This document shows positions 43,897 through 51,788 of a stretch of 64,000 nucleotides of DNA, in pieces. This DNA comes from TMP-24 sp041397305. Its GTDB lineage: Bacteria; Pseudomonadota; Alphaproteobacteria; Rhodobacterales; Rhodobacteraceae. Below the pieces are notes generated by a model that was not told the DNA's origin, ran no database searches, and was given only the letters and a program-made list of their open reading frames with translations. The stretch is taken from positions 51,814 to 115,813 of the forward strand of contig JAWKWX010000009.1 in assembly GCA_041397305.1 (NCBI GenBank). Direction: 5' to 3'. The position numbers and the translations under genes are program-made. How positions within the stretch are numbered: position 1 is the first letter of the stretch; the number at the start of each line of letters is the position of its first letter.

Positions 43897-44181
43897 ATGC
43901 CGCATTTCGTCTATATCATGGCCTCGCGGCCCGGCGGCGCGATCTATGTCGGGCGGACGACCAATCTCGTCCAGCGGATCGAGGCGCATCTCGCCGGGCT
44001 TTCCGCCCATACCGCGAAATACAAGATAAGGACGCTCGTCTGGTTCGAATGCCACGAGGATTTTGCGGAAAGCTTGAGGCGCGAGCGCGCCATCAAGCGC
44101 TGGCCGCGCGCCTGGAAAAATGCGCTGATTTTCGAGCGCAACCCGAACTGGCAGGATATCACCGCCCTTATTCCTTCTTGA
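43897..44181 (+). CDS. GIY-YIG nuclease-domain protein
   Basis: A 94-residue single-domain protein: FVYIMASRPGGAIYVGRTTN carries the GIY-YIG signature (as VYI and YVG), followed by the conserved arginine in NLVQRIEAH, and a glutamate in RRERAIKRWPRAWK. This is the UPF0213/YhbQ type. Its role is unknown, though members are found next to repeated palindromes in many genomes. It is inserted between pydC and pydB, bracketed by 28-base repeats at 43831-43858 and 44186-44213, and so interrupts the operon rather than belonging to pyrimidine metabolism. Confidence 0.85.
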   Translation: MPHFVYIMASRPGGAIYVGRTTNLVQRIEAHLAGLSAHTAKYKIRTLVWFECHEDFAESLRRERAIKRWPRAWKNALIFERNPNWQDITALIPS

Positions 44182-44185
44182 GCCC

Positions 44186-44213
44186 GAGGTCCCGGCTCAA
44201 GGCCGGGACGGGG
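44186..44213. repeat. REP-like element copy after the GIY-YIG gene
   Basis: GAGGTCCCGGCTCAAGGCCG and onward to 44213: 25 of 28 bases match the direct copy at 43831-43858. It includes an internal palindrome (CCCGGC-TCAAG-GCCGGG). It lies in the space before pydB, 20 bases from its start codon. Confidence 0.75.
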
Positions 44214-44233
44214 TCTTGAGGGAGTAATTAAGC

Positions 44234-45688
44234 ATGTCCACCATCATCAAGAACGGCACCATTGTCACCGCTGACCTGACCTACAGGGCGGACGTCCGGG
44301 TGGAAAACGGCAAGATCAGCGAGATCGGCCCGAACCTCAAGGGCGACCGGGAGCTGGACGCGACCGGCTGTTATGTGATGCCTGGGGGCATCGACCCGCA
44401 TACCCATCTGGAAATGCCCTTCATGGGCACCTATTCGACCGACGATTTCGAAAGCGGCACCCGCGCCGCCTTATCGGGCGGCACGACGATGGTCGTCGAT
44501 TTCGTGCTGCCCGCGCCGGGGCAGGGGCTCCTGGACGGGCTGCAGATGTGGCACAACAAGTCGGGCCGGGCGAACTGCGACTATTCCTTCCACATGGCGG
44601 TGACCTGGTGGGGCGAGAAGGTGTTCGAGGATATGGCGCCGGTCGTGCGCGAGCACGGGATCAACACGTTCAAGCATTTCATGGCCTACAAGGGCGCGCT
44701 GATGGTGAACGACGACGAACTGTTCGCCTCGTTCCGCCGCTGCGCCGAACTGGGCGCGATAGCGCTTGTCCATGCCGAGAATGGCGATGTGGTGGCCGAA
44801 CTGACGGCGAAACTTCTGGCCGAGGGCAATACCGGCCCCGAGGCGCATGCCTACTCGCGTCCGCCGCAGGTCGAGGGCGAGGCCACCAACCGCGCGATCA
44901 TGATCGCCGACATGGCGGGTGTGCCCCTTTATGTCGTCCATACCTCCTGCGAGGAGGCGCATGAGGCGATCAGGCGCGCCAAGCAGGCGGGCAAGCGGGT
45001 CTGGGGCGAGCCGCTGATCCAGCATCTGACGCTGGACGAGAGCGAATATTTCCATCCCGACTGGGACCATGCCGCGCGGCGGGTGATGTCGCCGCCCTTC
45101 CGGTCGAAGCACCATCAGGACAGCCTCTGGGCCGGCCTCGCCTCGGGCACCTTGTCCTGCGTGGCCACCGACCATTGCAGCTTCACCACCGAACAGAAGC
45201 GCTTCGGCCTTGGCAATTTTTCGAAAATCCCGAACGGGACCGGGGGGCTCGAGGACCGGATGCCGATGCTCTGGACCCATGGGGTGGCGACCGGGCGGAT
45301 CACGATGAACGAATTCGTGGCCGTGACCTCGACCAACATCGCCAAGATCATGAACATCTACCCCAGGAAGGGCGCGGTTCTGGTCGGCGCCGATGCCGAT
45401 CTGGTGGTCTGGGATCCGGACAAGACCAAGACGATCAGCGCGAAAAGCCAGCAATCGGCGATCGACTACAATGTGTTCGAGGGCAAGGTGGTCAAGGGCC
45501 TGCCGCGCTACACGCTGACCCGCGGCCAGATCGCTATCGACGATGGCGAAGTGAAGACGCGCGAGGGCCATGGCGCCTTCGTGAAGCGCGATCCGAACGG
45601 CACGGTGAACCGCGCGCTGTCCGCCTGGAAGGAGCTGACCTCGCCCCGCCCGGTGGAACGGACGGGCATACCGGCGACGGGGGTGTGA
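44234..45688 (+). CDS. pydB: Dihydropyrimidinase (hydantoinase)
   Basis: Second step of reductive pyrimidine catabolism: dihydrouracil to N-carbamoyl-beta-alanine. 484 residues of the cyclic amidohydrolase fold. Metal ligands: GGIDPHTHLEM (HxH), the carbamylated lysine in FKHFMAYKGALM, VHAENGD, VHTSCEEAHEA and ATDHCSFTTEQK. Substrate-binding NGTGGLEDRMPML is present. Start at ATG 44234; its stop overlaps the first possible start of the ABC ATPase gene (TGATG), so transporter and enzyme genes are coupled. Confidence 0.95.
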   Translation: MSTIIKNGTIVTADLTYRADVRVENGKISEIGPNLKGDRELDATGCYVMPGGIDPHTHLEMPFMGTYSTDDFESGTRAALSGGTTMVVDFVLPAPGQGLLDGLQMWHNKSGRANCDYSFHMAVTWWGEKVFEDMAPVVREHGINTFKHFMAYKGALMVNDDELFASFRRCAELGAIALVHAENGDVVAELTAKLLAEGNTGPEAHAYSRPPQVEGEATNRAIMIADMAGVPLYVVHTSCEEAHEAIRRAKQAGKRVWGEPLIQHLTLDESEYFHPDWDHAARRVMSPPFRSKHHQDSLWAGLASGTLSCVATDHCSFTTEQKRFGLGNFSKIPNGTGGLEDRMPMLWTHGVATGRITMNEFVAVTSTNIAKIMNIYPRKGAVLVGADADLVVWDPDKTKTISAKSQQSAIDYNVFEGKVVKGLPRYTLTRGQIAIDDGEVKTREGHGAFVKRDPNGTVNRALSAWKELTSPRPVERTGIPATGV

Positions 45689-46524
45689 TGCGCGATCTGG
45701 CGGGGCCGGAAGGGGACGGGCTGATGAAGGACACGATCAACACGGCCGCTCCGGTGATCGAGGCGCGGAACCTCGACCTGACGTTCGACACGGCCGACGG
45801 TGCGGTCCATGCGCTGAAGGATGTGAGCCTGACGATCTCGAAGGGCGAGTTCGTCAGCTTCATCGGACCCTCGGGCTGCGGCAAGACCACCTTTCTGCGC
45901 TGCATCGCGGCCCTGGAGACGCCGACCGCGGGCACGCTGACCGTGAACGGCATGACACCGGACGAGGCGCGCCGGAAACGCGCTTACGGCTATGTCTTTC
46001 AGGCGGCGGGCCTTTATCCCTGGCGGACGATTGCCGGGAATATCCGGCTGCCCCTGGAAATCATGGGCTTTGACCGTGCCGAGCAGGAAGCGCGGGTCGA
46101 GCGCGTGCTGGATCTGGTGGAACTGACGGGGTTCGGCAAGAAATTCCCCTGGCAGCTGTCGGGCGGCATGCAGCAGCGCGCCTCGATCGCCCGGGCGCTC
46201 GCGTTCGATGCCGATCTTCTTCTGATGGACGAACCGTTCGGCGCCTTGGACGAGATCGTCCGCGACCGGCTGAACGAGGAGCTTCTGAAGCTCTGGGCGC
46301 GGACGGAAAAGACCATCGGCTTCGTCACCCATTCGATCCCCGAGGCGGTGTATCTCTCGACCAAGATCGTGGTCATGTCGCCGCGCCCCGGCCGGATCAC
46401 CGACGTGATCGACAGCCCCTTGCCGAAGGAACGCCCGCTCGACATCCGCGACAGCCGGGAATTCATCGAGATCGCCCATCGGGTGCGGGAGGGGCTGAGG
46501 CATGGGCATGGCGATGATGTGTGA
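45688..46524 (+). CDS. ABC transporter ATP-binding protein (nitrate/sulfonate/pyrimidine-type)
   Basis: 278 residues. Walker A GPSGCGKTT, Q-loop VFQAAGLYPWRT, signature LSGGMQQRASIARAL, Walker B LLLMDEPFGALDE and switch His in FVTHSIPEA are intact. The family is that of SsuB/TauB/ThiZ ATPases which pair with NMT1-type binding proteins. Alternative start at 45724 (MKDTINTA) has a slightly better ribosome site; the upstream ATG overlaps the pydB stop. Context suggests uptake of a pyrimidine base or related compound. Confidence 0.9.
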   Translation: MRDLAGPEGDGLMKDTINTAAPVIEARNLDLTFDTADGAVHALKDVSLTISKGEFVSFIGPSGCGKTTFLRCIAALETPTAGTLTVNGMTPDEARRKRAYGYVFQAAGLYPWRTIAGNIRLPLEIMGFDRAEQEARVERVLDLVELTGFGKKFPWQLSGGMQQRASIARALAFDADLLLMDEPFGALDEIVRDRLNEELLKLWARTEKTIGFVTHSIPEAVYLSTKIVVMSPRPGRITDVIDSPLPKERPLDIRDSREFIEIAHRVREGLRHGHGDDV

Positions 46525-46552
46525 TCTTTCGTCGCCTGCGGCGCCGACCCGG

Positions 46553-46600
46553 GCGAGGGGGCGCTGCCCCCTCGCGCTCCCCCGGGATATTTGTGAACGA
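46553..46600 (+). repeat. Rhodobacteraceae-type intergenic palindrome
   Basis: A perfect 10-bp stem (46553-46562 with 46566-46575) around a three-base loop, followed by CTCCCCCGGGATATTTGTGA. From recall, hairpins ending in CCCCCGGGATATTT are dispersed in many Rhodobacterales genomes. It fills the 93 bases between the ATPase and permease genes. Confidence 0.65.
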
Positions 46601-46617
46601 AAGAGGGAGAGGCGGTC

Positions 46618-47484
46618 GTGAGGAACTTCCTGCCCATCCTCACCGTCGTCGCGGCCATTGTCGTCCTGTGGTACGGCGCGGCGGTGAAGCTCAATTCCGC
46701 CTGGGTCTATGATCAGGCCACGCGCGCCGGGGCGGATGTACCGGCCTTTTCGCAGGTGGTGTCCGAGACGATGAATCAGGACCGCCCGGTCCTGCCGACG
46801 CCGCATCAGGTGGTGGCGGAACTTTGGAAATCGACCGTGGGCATGGCGATCACGTCCAAGCGCAGCCTCGTCTATCATGGCTGGATCACGCTTTCCGCGA
46901 CGCTGCTGGGCTTTGCCATAGGCACAGGGCTTGGGGTGCTCTTGGCCGTGGGGATCATCCACAACCGGGCGATGGACATGAGCGTGATGCCCTGGGCCAT
47001 CGCCTCGCAGACCATCCCGATCCTTGCCATCGCGCCCATGATCATCGTGGTCCTGAATTCGCTTGGTCTTCAGGGGCTGGTGCCGAAGGCGATCATCTCG
47101 GCCTACCTCAGCTTCTTCCCGGTCGTCGTCGGCATGGTGAAGGGCCTCAGAAGCCCCGATCAGATGCAGCTCGACCTGTTGAAGACCTACAATGCGAGTT
47201 CTGCGGCGGCCTTCTGGAAACTGCGCGTGCCATCCTCGATGCCCTATCTCTTTGCCTCGCTGAAAGTGGGCATCGCCGCCTCGCTCGTCGGCGCTATCGT
47301 GGGCGAACTGCCGACGGGTGCGGTGGCGGGACTGGGCGCGCGGCTTCTCAGCGGGTCCTATTACGGACAGACGGTGCAGATCTGGGCCGCGCTTTTCGCC
47401 GCCGCCATCGTGGCGGCCGGGATGGTGATCGTGATCGGCATGATCGAGAGGGGGACCTTGAAGCGCATGGGGATGGTCCGATGA
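46618..47484 (+). CDS. ABC transporter permease (first), NMT1-type pyrimidine transporter
   Basis: 288 residues, GTG start with GGGAGAGG upstream. One N-terminal span (FLPILTVVAAIVVLWYGAAV), a periplasmic insert of some 55 residues with DQDRPVLPTPHQV-like sequence, then five more spans. The ATPase-contact loop has LLKTYNASSAAAFWKLRVP, resembling SsuC/RibX/ThiX permeases. It overlaps the second permease by four bases (ATGA). The insert after the first span distinguishes it from its partner. Confidence 0.88.
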   Translation: MRNFLPILTVVAAIVVLWYGAAVKLNSAWVYDQATRAGADVPAFSQVVSETMNQDRPVLPTPHQVVAELWKSTVGMAITSKRSLVYHGWITLSATLLGFAIGTGLGVLLAVGIIHNRAMDMSVMPWAIASQTIPILAIAPMIIVVLNSLGLQGLVPKAIISAYLSFFPVVVGMVKGLRSPDQMQLDLLKTYNASSAAAFWKLRVPSSMPYLFASLKVGIAASLVGAIVGELPTGAVAGLGARLLSGSYYGQTVQIWAALFAAAIVAAGMVIVIGMIERGTLKRMGMVR

Positions 47485-48326
47485 TCTGGGTGACCGTGGC
47501 GCTCGCCGCCTGGATCGGCGGCTGGTATCTGAACATCCGCCTGTCGCATGCCGCCAACGCCCGCACGCGGGCCGGGCAGCTTGCGGTGCCGATCATCTTC
47601 GGCGTCACGATCCTGATCCTGTGGGAAGGGCTGGTCCGGGGGCTCGGTGTCTCGCCGGTGATCCTGCCGCCGCCGTCGGCGGTCGCCGCGCGGATCGCTT
47701 CCAGCCTGCCGACGCTTGGCGCCGATTTCTGGCAGACGGCGGTGAAGGGGGCGCTGACGGGCTATGTGCTGGGCTGCGGCGCGGCGGTCCTGACGGCGAT
47801 TGCCATCGACCGTTCGCCCTTCCTGCAAAAGGGGCTTCTGCCGGTCGGCAATTTCGTCGCGGCACTGCCTATCGTCGGGATCGCGCCGATCATGGTCATG
47901 TGGTTCGGTTTCGACTGGCAGTCGAAGGCGGCGGTCGTCGTCATCATGGTCTTCTTTCCGATGCTCGTGAACACGGTCGCGGGGCTGAAGGCCGCCGACG
48001 CGATGCAGCGCGACCTGATGGCGACCTATTCGGCAAGCTACGGGCAGACGCTGACGAAGCTGCGGCTTCCGGCGGCGATGCCCTTCATCTTCAACGGTCT
48101 GAAAATCTCTTCGACGCTCGCCCTCATCGGCGCCATCGTCGCGGAGTTTTTCGGCAGCCCCATCGTCGGCATGGGATTCCGCATCAATGCCTCGATCGGG
48201 CAGCTTGCGCTCGACATGATCTGGGCCGAGATTGCGGTGGCGGCATTGGCAGGCTCGGCCTTCTACGGCCTTGTCGCGCTGATCGAACGGCGGATGACCT
48301 TCTGGCATCCGTCGCAACGAACCTGA
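47481..48326 (+). CDS. ABC transporter permease (second), NMT1-type pyrimidine transporter
   Basis: 281 residues starting with an ATG that overlaps the previous stop. Six hydrophobic spans; the loop MQRDLMATYSASYGQTLTKL before LRLPAAMPFIFNGL is the EAA-type contact region. Pairing two non-identical permeases with one ATPase and an NMT1-type binding protein is normal for pyrimidine and thiamine-precursor transporters of the nitrate/sulfonate superfamily in alphaproteobacteria. Confidence 0.9.
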   Translation: MIWVTVALAAWIGGWYLNIRLSHAANARTRAGQLAVPIIFGVTILILWEGLVRGLGVSPVILPPPSAVAARIASSLPTLGADFWQTAVKGALTGYVLGCGAAVLTAIAIDRSPFLQKGLLPVGNFVAALPIVGIAPIMVMWFGFDWQSKAAVVVIMVFFPMLVNTVAGLKAADAMQRDLMATYSASYGQTLTKLRLPAAMPFIFNGLKISSTLALIGAIVAEFFGSPIVGMGFRINASIGQLALDMIWAEIAVAALAGSAFYGLVALIERRMTFWHPSQRT

Positions 48327-48384
48327 CTGCGGGATTTAATCGGGCGCCGGGCCAAACCGGCGCCGCAACAAGGAGGTCGAAGGA

Positions 48385-49383
48385 ATGAAGAAGCTACTGA
48401 CAGGCGCTTTCCTCGCCGTGATGGCGGGCGGCGCCATGACGGGCAGCGCATGGGCAGCCGATGACGTGACGCTGCAGCTGAAATGGGTGACCCAGGCCCA
48501 GTTCGCGGGCTATTACGTCGCCCAGGCCCAGGGGTTCTACGAGGAAGAGGGCCTCAATGTCACTATCCTGCCGGGCGGCCCTGACGTGGCGCCGACCCAG
48601 GTGATCGCGGGTGGCGGCGCGGATGTGGTCATCGACTGGATGCCCTCGGCGCTGGCTGCGCGCGAAAAGGGCCTTCCCCTCGTCAACATCGCCCAGCCGT
48701 TCAAGAGCTCTGGCATGATGCTGACCTGCCGCAAGGATTCGGGCGTCGCGACGCCGGCCGATTTCGCTGGCAAGACGCTCGGTGTCTGGTTCGGCGGCAA
48801 CGAATATCCATTCCTGAACTGGATGAACAAGCTTGGGCTGAAGACCGACGGGTCGGAGGGCGGCGTGACCGTGCTGAAGCAGGGCTTCAACGTCGATCCG
48901 CTTTTGCAAAAGCAGGCGGCCTGCGTCTCGACGATGACCTACAACGAATATTGGCAGGTGATCGACGCAGGGCTGACGCCCGATGATCTCGTGGTCTTCA
49001 AGTACGAGGACGAGGGCGTGGCGACGCTGGAAGACGGGCTGTATGTCATGGAAGACAAGCTCAAGGACCCCGCGTTCGAGGACAAGATGGTGCGCTTCGT
49101 CCGCGCTTCGATGAAGGGCTGGAAATGGGCCGAAGAACATCCCGATGACGCGGCGATGATCGTTCTGGACAATGACGCGACCGGCGCCCAGACCGAGGCG
49201 CACCAGAAGCGGATGATGGGCGAGATCGCCAAGCTCACCGCCGGGTCGAACGGCGCGCTGGACGAGGCCGATTATCAGCGCACCGTTGACGCGCTGATGT
49301 CGGGCGGATCGGACCCGGTCATCACCAAGGCGCCGGAAGGGGCCTGGACGCACCAGATCACCGACAAGGCGCTTGCCAACTGA
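48385..49383 (+). CDS. NMT1/THI5-type ABC transporter periplasmic binding protein
   Basis: 332 residues. Signal peptide MKKLLTGAFLAVMAGGAMTG followed by SAWAADD; the mature start VTLQLKWVTQAQFAGYYVAQ is the hallmark of the NMT1/ThiY fold, with EEGLNVTILPGGPDVAP and the ligand-contact segment WFGGNEYPFLNWMNK. Homologues bind pyrimidines or their derivatives (for example hydroxymethylpyrimidine). Its position as the last gene of the pyd operon argues for a uracil/thymine-like ligand. AAGGAGG ribosome site; terminator downstream. Confidence 0.9.
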   Translation: MKKLLTGAFLAVMAGGAMTGSAWAADDVTLQLKWVTQAQFAGYYVAQAQGFYEEEGLNVTILPGGPDVAPTQVIAGGGADVVIDWMPSALAAREKGLPLVNIAQPFKSSGMMLTCRKDSGVATPADFAGKTLGVWFGGNEYPFLNWMNKLGLKTDGSEGGVTVLKQGFNVDPLLQKQAACVSTMTYNEYWQVIDAGLTPDDLVVFKYEDEGVATLEDGLYVMEDKLKDPAFEDKMVRFVRASMKGWKWAEEHPDDAAMIVLDNDATGAQTEAHQKRMMGEIAKLTAGSNGALDEADYQRTVDALMSGGSDPVITKAPEGAWTHQITDKALAN

Positions 49384-49398
49384 CACCTGACCTGAAGG

Positions 49399-49434
49399 GG
49401 CGCGGGTCCGCTGCGGCGGCCCGCGCCTCTTTGC
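49399..49434 (+). terminator. Rho-independent terminator of the pyrimidine transporter operon
   Basis: GGCGCGGG/CCCGCGCC stem (49399-49406 with 49420-49427) extended inside by CCGC/GCGG pairing, followed by TCTTTG. It marks the end of the pyd operon. Confidence 0.75.
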
Positions 49435-49490
49435 GCTTGGCGCCGGGCGAAAACCCGGTAGAAGGGGGACAGACAGATGGAGGCGGACCC

Positions 49491-49655
49491 GTGCGGCGAC
49501 AAGCGAAACCCCTGACCCTGATCGCGCTGGCGCTGCTCTCGGCAGGCCTTGCTGCCTGCAACCGTGGCCAGCCGAAGCTGACCGAGTGCCTGGGTGACGT
49601 GCCCGCCGTACCGCGCATCCATGACGTGGCGCCGCCGAACTGCCCGTCGAACTGA
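49491..49655 (+). CDS. Small lipoprotein, 54 residues
   Basis: GTG start seven bases after GGAGG. A basic N-terminus (RRQAKP) and hydrophobic stretch LTLIALALLSAGLAAC form a lipoprotein signal with a lipobox LAAC; the cysteine is followed by NRGQPKLTECLGDVPAVPRI. The mature peptide has only about 30 residues with two more cysteines (Cys in LTECLG and in PPNCPSN), so a disulfide is possible. No family recognised. It lies between the pyd terminator and the XRE gene, in the same direction. Confidence 0.6.
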   Translation: MRRQAKPLTLIALALLSAGLAACNRGQPKLTECLGDVPAVPRIHDVAPPNCPSN

Positions 49656-49728
49656 CGCGCGCACCGTCGCTTGCGGTTTTCCTTGCCTGAAAATCCTGTA
49701 AACTCCCGCCTGTAAAGGGTGGGAGATC

Positions 49729-51051
49729 ATGCGTCGCGCGCTTACCGGAACCCGCATCCGCGAACGGCGGATGCTTCTGGGCCTTACCCAGGCCGACTGC
49801 GCGCGCCGGGCGGGCGTGTCCCCTGCCTATCTGAACCTGATCGAGCATAACCGCCGCCCGGTCGGCGCCGACCTCTTGGAGAAGCTGGCCGCGACGCTCG
49901 GCGTCGAAACCGCCCTTTTGGCGGAAGGGGCGGAGGGGGCGCTCTTTCAGGCACTGACCGAAGCGGCCGCGACCGCCGAACCGATGGCGGTTCCGCCCGA
50001 AACCGCGCGGATCGAGGAATTCGTCAGCCGCTTTCCGGGCTGGGCCGCGCTTCTGGCCGAGCGACAGGGCCGCGCCCAGGGTCTGACCCGGCGGATCGAG
50101 ATCCTGTCCGAGCGGATGGCGCAGGATCCGTTCCTGTCCGCCTCGCTGCACGAGGTTCTTTCGGCGATCACCGCGATCCGTTCCACCTCCGCCATCCTCG
50201 CCGAGGAAAGTGACCTCGACCCCGACTGGCGCGCGCGCTTTCACCGCAACATTCACGAGGACAGCATCCGCCTGACCGAGGTCTCGACCGCGCTGGCCGC
50301 CTGGCTCGATCAGGCGCATGCGCCCGAGGCGGGCCTTGCGGCGCCTCAGGAAGAGGTCGAAGCCTGGCTCGCCTCGCGCGGCTGGCGCCTGCCTTCGCCG
50401 GATGTCGACGCGGCTGGCCCCGCACCAGACCCCGCACCAGACCCCGCACCAGACCTTGCCTCGGACGCGGCCCGCCAGCTGGCGGCGCGCCTGATCGAGC
50501 GGCACCGCTCTGACCTTCGGGTGTTACCTGGCGCGGCACTCGCGCCGCTCCATGCCGCCACGGGCGATCCGTTCCAGATTGCCACGCGTCTCGGTCTGCC
50601 GCCCTCTCTCGTCCTGCGGCGGATCGCGCTTCTGCCTTCGGCGCCCGGCGAAGACGGCGCGCCCGCCTTTCCCGAAGGTGCCGCTGCCGTGGCCTGCGAT
50701 GGCTCGGGCACGCTGACCTTCCGCCGACCCTGCGCGGGCTTTGCCCTGCCGCGCTTCGGTGCGGCCTGCGCGCTCTGGCCGCTCTACGAGGCCCTGTCGC
50801 ATCCCTTTGCCCCGGTCACGGCGCTGCTGCGCACCACCGGGCGCGGCAGCGGCGGGCAGTTCCGGGCCTATGCCTGGGCGGAACGGTCCTATCCGGCGGG
50901 CCTTGCCGCCCCTCCGGTGACCGAGGCCTGGATGCTTCTCTCGCCCGCCCGCACCGAGGCAGGTCCGGCGCGCGCGGTCGGGTCCTCCTGCCGGGTCTGC
51001 GCCGTTGCCGGATGTCCGGCGCGGCGCGAGCCTTCCATCATCGCGCCATGA
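49729..51051 (+). CDS. XRE/ScfR-type transcriptional regulator with a kinase-dimerisation-like middle segment
   Basis: 440 residues. Residues 7-65: an XRE helix-turn-helix (RIRERRMLLGLTQADCARRA then SPAYLNLIEHNRRPV). Residues about 135-195: a stretch whose start, LSASLHEVLSAITAIRSTSA, looks like a histidine kinase DHp helix, with His141 in the place of the phospho-accepting residue and RLTEVSTALAAWLD as second helix. Residues 230-243 are a Pro-Asp-Pro-Ala repeat linker. The C-terminal part resembles the DUF2083 domain of short-chain acyl-CoA regulators, ending with a cysteine cluster (Cys421, Cys424, Cys429: CRVCAVAGC). The peptidase HExxH of many ScfR proteins is absent. Confidence 0.75.
   Translation: MRRALTGTRIRERRMLLGLTQADCARRAGVSPAYLNLIEHNRRPVGADLLEKLAATLGVETALLAEGAEGALFQALTEAAATAEPMAVPPETARIEEFVSRFPGWAALLAERQGRAQGLTRRIEILSERMAQDPFLSASLHEVLSAITAIRSTSAILAEESDLDPDWRARFHRNIHEDSIRLTEVSTALAAWLDQAHAPEAGLAAPQEEVEAWLASRGWRLPSPDVDAAGPAPDPAPDPAPDLASDAARQLAARLIERHRSDLRVLPGAALAPLHAATGDPFQIATRLGLPPSLVLRRIALLPSAPGEDGAPAFPEGAAAVACDGSGTLTFRRPCAGFALPRFGAACALWPLYEALSHPFAPVTALLRTTGRGSGGQFRAYAWAERSYPAGLAAPPVTEAWMLLSPARTEAGPARAVGSSCRVCAVAGCPARREPSIIAP
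50418..50453 (+). repeat. Three perfect 12-base tandem repeats within the XRE gene
   Basis: CCCCGCACCAGA three times in a row, coding for Pro-Asp-Pro-Ala type repeats between the middle and C-terminal domains. Copy number is likely to vary between strains by slippage, keeping frame because the unit is four codons. Confidence 0.9.
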
Positions 51052-51113
51052 GACCGGCTTTGACAGGCTGGCCGGACCTGTCCGATAGTGGTGCCGGGGA
51101 GGAGATCGCGGAA

Positions 51114-51506
51114 ATGGCGCGCACCGTACTTGTGATCGAGGACGAGGCCCATATCGCCGAGGCGCTGCGCTTCCTTCTGTCGCGTGTCGGCTGGCGGGTC
51201 GCGGTTCATGCCGACGGCACGACCGCGATGGATCTGATCCGGGACATCGCCCCTTCGGCGCTCATTCTGGATGTGATGCTGCCTGGCCGGTCGGGTTATG
51301 AGATACTCGAGGAACTGCGCGCCGATCCGGTGCTTCGGGACCTGCCGGTCCTGATCCTGACCGCACGCGGTCAGGAACGGGAACGGGCGCTGGCCGAGAT
51401 GAAGGGCGCGAGCCTTTTCATGACCAAGCCTTTCGCCAATGACGAGCTGATCGCCAATCTGCGGCAGCTCGCGGGCGATCCCGCCGCCGCAGAATCGGCA
51501 GGCTAG
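51114..51506 (+). CDS. Receiver-only response regulator
   Basis: A stand-alone REC domain of 130 residues. Acid pair in VLVIEDEAHI, phospho-acceptor Asp53 in LILDVMLPGRSGYE, Thr83 in LILTARGQ and Lys105 in LFMTKPFAN are all present. No output domain, so it must act by protein contact or as a phosphate shuttle, as do CheY and Spo0F. It lies between the XRE gene and the symporter-kinase gene, 62 bases after the former. Confidence 0.92.
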   Translation: MARTVLVIEDEAHIAEALRFLLSRVGWRVAVHADGTTAMDLIRDIAPSALILDVMLPGRSGYEILEELRADPVLRDLPVLILTARGQERERALAEMKGASLFMTKPFANDELIANLRQLAGDPAAAESAG

Positions 51507-51509
51507 GCG

Positions 51510-51788
51510 ATGCGCCAGCCGCTGTTTCTCGCCCGGAAGTCCTACCGCCTGCGGCGGCTCGTCGATGCCGCACGGCTTTTGCCGTTTCTCGGGGCCTTTC
51601 TCTTTCTTCTGCCGGTGTTCTGGCGCGACCCGGCCAGCGGGCAAAGCCGGACGGCGCCGGCCGCGGTCTTTCTCTTCATCGCCTGGGCGGGCCTGATCAT
51701 CCTGAGCGCGCTGATCGCCCGCCGCCTGGCGCGCGCCGAGAGCGGCGATGCCGCCGGGCCCGATGACCGGAAGGAGCAGCAGGGCTGA
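51510..51788 (+). CDS. Small two-span membrane protein next to the symporter-kinase
   Basis: 92 residues with two spans (LLPFLGAFLFLLPVFW and AAVFLFIAWAGLIILSALIA) and polar ends (RKSYRLRR at the start, DDRKEQQG at the end). Three bases after the regulator stop, and its TGA overlaps the ATG of the kinase (TGATG), so it is translationally coupled to it. Some symporter-type kinases and transporters have short accessory subunits of this sort (DUF485/DUF4212-like); sequence similarity to those is not clear. Confidence 0.7.
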   Translation: MRQPLFLARKSYRLRRLVDAARLLPFLGAFLFLLPVFWRDPASGQSRTAPAAVFLFIAWAGLIILSALIARRLARAESGDAAGPDDRKEQQG

